The position numbers and the translations under genes are program-made. 10,420 nt of DNA from Syntrophomonadaceae bacterium (GTDB lineage: Bacteria; Bacillota; Syntrophomonadia; Syntrophomonadales; Syntrophothermaceae), in contig JARYMO010000035.1 in the NCBI GenBank assembly GCA_029907055.1, positions 1 to 10,420 of the forward strand, written 5' to 3'. Of the stretch, positions 7,215-10,420 are shown in pieces (the stretch's first letter is position 1; every line of letters starts with the position of its first letter). The notes beneath the pieces are model-generated. The model saw nothing but the letters and a program-made list of their open reading frames with translations, was not told the origin of the DNA and ran no database searches.

Positions 7215-8216
7215 TCAGGCGAAGTGATCGAACCCCCCGGCCAGCGGCAGGCGCTTGCCCCCATGCTGCAACCAGGCCCCCGAACCCTCGCGCAGTTCTC
7301 CCAACACGTGCAGCCGGCAGCCGCCGGCGGAGCAGGCGGCGGCCAGCGCGTCGCGGTCCGCGGGGGCAAAGGCCAGCAGCAGCTCGTAATCTTCCCCGCC
7401 TGCCAGGGCCCACTGCAGCGCGTCTTCGTTGGCGGCTGCCGCCACCTCCAGGGCACAGGAGTCCACTGGCACTTGTTCGGCCCACAGGACGACTTCCAGG
7501 CCGCCGGCCTCGGCGATGAGACGGGCCTCCTTGGCCAGGCCGTCGCTGATGTCCTTCATCGCGTGCACCTTCCCGGAGGCGGCCAGGGCCATGCCAGCCG
7601 CCACCCGCGGCTGGGGCCGCAAGTGGCGTTGCCGCGCGGCCGCGGCGGCCGCCTCTCCCACCGCCAGAGCGGGGCGCTGGAGCAGGACCAGGCCGGCGGC
7701 GGAAGCTCCCAGGGGACCGGTTACGGCCAGCAGGTCGCCGGCCCGGGCGCCCTCCTGGCGCACCAACTGGGCCTCGGCCACCCAGCCGCTGACGGCCAGG
7801 CTGATGACCATCCCCTGGCGGCTGGCGGTGACATCACCGCCCACCACGGTCACCGCGTGTTCGCGTGCTAGGTCGAGCAGCCCCAGGTAGAACTGGTGGA
7901 GGTCCTCGACGGCGGTGGCGGGCGGCAGCGCGAGCGACACCACCACGTGGCCCGGAGTGCCTCCCATGGCCGCAATGTCACTCAGGTTGGCAGCCAGCGC
8001 CTTGTAGCCGATATCGCCAGGGGTCGCCAGGCCGGGCAGGAAATGGATGCCCTCGACCAGCATGTCGGTGGTGAGCAGCAGCAGTGTGCCCGCAGGCACC
8101 CGCACGGCGGCGGCATCATCGCCGATGCCCACCACCACGTCCGCACCCTGCGGTCCGCCGCACCACTCCCGGATGCGCTGCAGCAGTCCGCTCTCGCCCA
8201 CCTCACTGATGCGCAC
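7215..8216 (-). CDS. thiL: Thiamine-monophosphate kinase ThiL
   Basis: ThiL phosphorylates thiamine monophosphate with ATP to thiamine diphosphate, the active cofactor. The 333-residue product belongs to the PurM/ThiL fold: GIGDDAAAV at residues 30-38, TTDMLVEGIHF at 49-59, NLSDIAAMGGTP from 77, GGDVTAS around 124, MKDISDGLAKEA around 215, and AGGEDYELL near 270. These carry the acidic residues that bind metal and nucleotide. Length is typical. The start is a GTG (minus strand, 8216) overlapping the end of thiC by 14 bases, with AGGAAGGGG about 9 bases upstream inside thiC, so its translation is probably coupled. It is the last gene of the thi operon, followed by a terminator. Confidence 0.96.
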   Translation of the reverse strand: MRISEVGESGLLQRIREWCGGPQGADVVVGIGDDAAAVRVPAGTLLLLTTDMLVEGIHFLPGLATPGDIGYKALAANLSDIAAMGGTPGHVVVSLALPPATAVEDLHQFYLGLLDLAREHAVTVVGGDVTASRQGMVISLAVSGWVAEAQLVRQEGARAGDLLAVTGPLGASAAGLVLLQRPALAVGEAAAAAARQRHLRPQPRVAAGMALAASGKVHAMKDISDGLAKEARLIAEAGGLEVVLWAEQVPVDSCALEVAAAANEDALQWALAGGEDYELLLAFAPADRDALAAACSAGGCRLHVLGELREGSGAWLQHGGKRLPLAGGFDHFA

Positions 8217-9465
8217 AGGACTGCACCCCTTCCTTGAACACCTTGAGGGAGCAATACTCCCCGCACATGCTGCACCCCGACTCTCCCTGGTAGGCGCGCG
8301 CGGAGTGCACCAGGCGGCAGCGCTCAGGGTCCAGGGCCAGTGAGAACTGGGTTTCCCAGTCCATGCGGCTGCGGGCGGTAGCCATGGCCTCGTCGCGCCC
8401 GGCAGCCCGTGCGCGCAGCCTCACCAGGTCGCCGGCGTGGGCAGCGATGCGGGCGGCCACGACGCCGTCCACCAGGTCCTGGCGGGTGGGCAGCCCGAGG
8501 TGCTCGGCGGGGGTCACCACGCACAGGAAGTCCGCCCCGGCCGCGACGGCGGCCGCGCCGCCAATGGCGGCGGTAATGTGGTCGTAGCCGGGGGCGATGT
8601 CGGTGACCAGCGGGCCCAGCACGTAGTAGGGAGCGCCGTGGCAGAGGCGCTTCTGCAGGCGCACGTTGTCGGCCACCTGGTCCAGACTCATGTGACCCGG
8701 CCCCTCCACCAGCACGTTGATACCCCGGGCACGGGCCCGCCCCACCAGTTCCCCCAGCGTGACCAGCTCCTGCACCTGGGCGCCGTCACTGCCGTCGGCG
8801 ATGCAGCCGGGACGCAGGGAATCACCCAGGCTGAGCGTGACGCCGGTGGCGGCGGCCAGGTCAAGCAGCCAGTCGAACTGCTCGAACAGGGGGTTCTCCC
8901 GCCCGGTGGCCTTCATCCAGGCGGCCAGCAGGGCCCCGCCGCGGCTTACCACCCCCATCAGGCGGCCGCGAGCGGCCGTTTCCAGCGAGGAGCGCGTGAT
9001 GCCGCAGTGCACGGTGATGAAATCCACGCCGTCCATCACCTGCTCCTCCACCACCCGCAGCAGCCCGGCGCTGGTCATGGACGCCAGCCCCCCGTCATAC
9101 CCTGCTTCGAAGGCGGCCTGGTACACGGGGACCGTTCCTACCGGCACCGGTGAACGCTCCAGCACGGCGCGGCGGACGGTCCGGATGTCGGGCCCCAGCG
9201 AGAGGTCCATGACCGTGTCGGCCCCGGCCTTCAGCGACGCTTCCAGCTTGGCGAGCTCCTCGTCGAGGCTGGAAAAGCCAGCCGAAACCCCCAGGTTGAC
9301 GTTGACCTTGGCGGCCAGCCCGTCCCCCACCCCGCAGGGCACCACGCCGTGGTGCTCCGGGTTATGCAGCAGGGTGACCCGGCCGGCCCGCACGCGGGCC
9401 GCCAGCTCTTCGACGGATACCCCTTCGCGGGCGGCCACCGTCCTGATAGTGTCTTCGTGTTTCAT
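8203..9465 (-). CDS. thiC: Phosphomethylpyrimidine synthase ThiC
   Basis: ThiC is a radical-SAM [4Fe-4S] enzyme that rearranges 5-aminoimidazole ribotide into HMP phosphate, the pyrimidine half of thiamine. The 420-residue product is the compact form without the long N-terminal domain of the E. coli type. Seen are KVNVNLGVS, MDLSLGPDIRTVR, DFITVHCGI, SLGDSLRPG, the EGPGHMSLDQ loop, GYDHITAAIGGAAA, and the C-terminal cluster motif CSMCGEYC (Cys 398, 401, 405). That motif is CX2CX3C, one residue shorter than the CX2CX4C of the E. coli and Bacillus enzymes. ATG 9465 is chosen because AAAGGAG (9480-9474) precedes it by 8 bases and it overlaps the thiE stop as ATGA. The open frame further upstream is a shadow of thiE. 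Confidence 0.97.
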   Translation of the reverse strand: MKHEDTIRTVAAREGVSVEELAARVRAGRVTLLHNPEHHGVVPCGVGDGLAAKVNVNLGVSAGFSSLDEELAKLEASLKAGADTVMDLSLGPDIRTVRRAVLERSPVPVGTVPVYQAAFEAGYDGGLASMTSAGLLRVVEEQVMDGVDFITVHCGITRSSLETAARGRLMGVVSRGGALLAAWMKATGRENPLFEQFDWLLDLAAATGVTLSLGDSLRPGCIADGSDGAQVQELVTLGELVGRARARGINVLVEGPGHMSLDQVADNVRLQKRLCHGAPYYVLGPLVTDIAPGYDHITAAIGGAAAVAAGADFLCVVTPAEHLGLPTRQDLVDGVVAARIAAHAGDLVRLRARAAGRDEAMATARSRMDWETQFSLALDPERCRLVHSARAYQGESGCSMCGEYCSLKVFKEGVQSCAHQ

Positions 9466-10145
9466 GCCAGATGCTCCTTTCCGTAACGGCGCAGGGCGGC
9501 ATCGACCTCCGCGCGCAGGCCCGCGGCGGCCTGCCGGGGACAGGGGGAGGAAAAGATTGCTGACACGACCGCCACGCCCGCCGCGCCCGCAGCGATGGCG
9601 TCGGCTGCGTTGGCTGCCGAGATGCCGCCGATGGCGATGACCGGGAGTGGGCTGTGCCGGGCGATGAGGGCCAGCTGTGCCAGCCCCGCGGGCGGCCCGG
9701 CGTCGGGCTTGGTGGCGGTGGCGAAGAGGGGGCTGACGCTCACGTAGTCGGCGCCCTCGTCGGCGGCGTGCAAGGCCTCCGCCAGGGTGAGCACCGACAC
9801 GCCGATGACCGCCTGCGGGCCCAGAACCCGGCGGGCCACCGCCACCGGAAGGTCGCCCTGTCCGAGGTGGACCCCGGCCGCATCCACCGCCAGCGCAATG
9901 TCCAGCCGGTCGTTGACCAGCAGGGGAACGCCGCGGCGGTGACACAGGTGCCGCAGGGCCTGCGCCTGCTGCCACATGGAACGCGTGCCGCCCTGTTTGT
10001 CACGGTACTGCAGGACCGTGGCTCCACCCTCCAGGGCCAGCCCGGCGGCCTGCAGGGCCTGGTTCCCGTGCCCGCCGGTGGCTGGCAGGACCGCGTACAG
10101 GCGCAGGTCCAGGCCGGTGCGTTTCCAGGCGGGGTGCCCGCTCAC
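9462..10145 (-). CDS. thiE: Thiamine-phosphate synthase ThiE
   Basis: ThiE couples HMP diphosphate with thiazole phosphate to form thiamine monophosphate and pyrophosphate. The 227-residue TIM-barrel product keeps the ligand residues of the family: QYRDK at 46-50, VNDRLD at 77-82, HLGQGDLP at 93-100, VSPLFATATK at 137-146, IAIGGI at 170-175 and VVSAIF at 193-198. The usual TD dipeptide after the first strand (LYLVTD in many homologues) reads VLPA here. The GTG at 10145 is chosen because it gives the normal length and forms a GTGA overlap with the upstream stop. It lacks a well-spaced ribosome site, which points to coupled re-initiation. The frame is open to 10412, but that extension is unlike ThiE. 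The stop overlaps the thiC start. Confidence 0.95.
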   Translation of the reverse strand: MSGHPAWKRTGLDLRLYAVLPATGGHGNQALQAAGLALEGGATVLQYRDKQGGTRSMWQQAQALRHLCHRRGVPLLVNDRLDIALAVDAAGVHLGQGDLPVAVARRVLGPQAVIGVSVLTLAEALHAADEGADYVSVSPLFATATKPDAGPPAGLAQLALIARHSPLPVIAIGGISAANAADAIAAGAAGVAVVSAIFSSPCPRQAAAGLRAEVDAALRRYGKEHLA

Positions 10146-10420
10146 TCCTGCACCACCCGCCCCATGCGCTCCTCCAGGTGCAGCCCATAAGCCGCTTCGC
10201 CCCCCTGCTCCTGGATCCACGCCCAGCGCTGGGCCGGGGGCACCGGCGCCGGCAACTTTTGCCCCCGCGCCGCCACATGCGACCCGAAGCACTCCTCGCA
10301 GACACAGGGCACGAGGTTGAGCATCATCTCGATGTCCATCTTGACGCTGCGGATGGGGAGGGTCCGCGAGAGTTCGGCCAGCACGAACACGCGGCCCAGG
10401 GCGCTTTCCCACGACTCCAG
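10142..10420 (-). CDS. Unidentified protein, C-terminal part only, coupled to thiE
   Basis: The frame is open from the window edge, so the gene begins beyond base 10420 and only its last 92 residues are seen. A GTG at 10390 is not convincing as a start because the ten codons before it are equally gene-like. Seen are a CVCEECF segment (three cysteines in CxCxxC spacing) followed by a proline-rich stretch and an acidic end EERMGRVVQE. No membrane segment is visible. I do not recognise the family. The cysteines could bind a metal. Its stop overlaps the thiE start by 4 bases (GTGA), so it belongs to the same transcript, and a link to thiamine metabolism is plausible but unproven. It competes with a different-frame extension of thiE over the same bases, which I judge a shadow. 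Confidence 0.6.
   Translation of the reverse strand: MESWESALGRVFVLAELSRTLPIRSVKMDIEMMLNLVPCVCEECFGSHVAARGQKLPAPVPPAQRWAWIQEQGGEAAYGLHLEERMGRVVQE

Noticed and set aside
9466..9975. N-terminal extension of thiC by 170 codons
   Set aside because: It lies fully over thiE in another frame and is a Gly/Arg/Pro-rich shadow. ATG 9465 has a good ribosome site and an ATGA overlap.

Overview
This is a GC-rich, densely packed stretch of bacterial chromosome made of housekeeping and biosynthetic genes. Four things point to a high-GC member of the Bacillota (Firmicutes): the order der-plsY-gpsA; a PheB/UPF0735-type HTH-ACT protein; a Bacillus LysC-type aspartokinase with an internal second start; and frequent GTG starts behind strong AGGAGG sites. 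I cannot name the genus. I see no phage, CRISPR, transposase, rRNA or tRNA gene.

Plus strand, left part (1-2839). The 3' part of der (ribosome-assembly GTPase) joins, at about base 146, an unrelated N-terminal coding stretch. A perfect 26-bp palindrome follows, then plsY and gpsA (the two enzymes that make glycerol-3-phosphate and start phospholipid synthesis). Next is a small cysteine-containing protein of 118 residues that I do not recognise.

Plus strand, middle (2872-7126). A near-consensus sigma-A promoter with an extended -10 starts an aspartate-family operon: an HTH-ACT regulator (pheB family), hom, thrB and lysC. LysC phosphorylates aspartate and Hom reduces the semialdehyde to homoserine. 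ThrB phosphorylates homoserine. The first gene is a likely amino-acid-sensing regulator of the operon. Threonine synthase (thrC) and aspartate-semialdehyde dehydrogenase (asd) are not in the window. The operon ends in a short array of hairpin repeats that starts on the lysC stop codon, followed by a probable terminator.

Minus strand, right part (7136-10420). A convergent thiamine operon reads from right to left: an unidentified partial gene cut by the window edge, thiE, thiC and thiL. All are coupled by 4- to 14-nt overlaps, and a hairpin with a U-tract follows thiL. ThiC makes HMP-P, ThiE joins HMP-PP to the thiazole phosphate, and ThiL makes thiamine diphosphate. thiD and the thiazole genes are not in view, and any TPP riboswitch would lie beyond the right edge.

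Nothing here looks like a new defence or mobile system. The points most worth a second look are the der chimera, the repeat array at the lysC stop, the two unidentified proteins, and the internal start in lysC.
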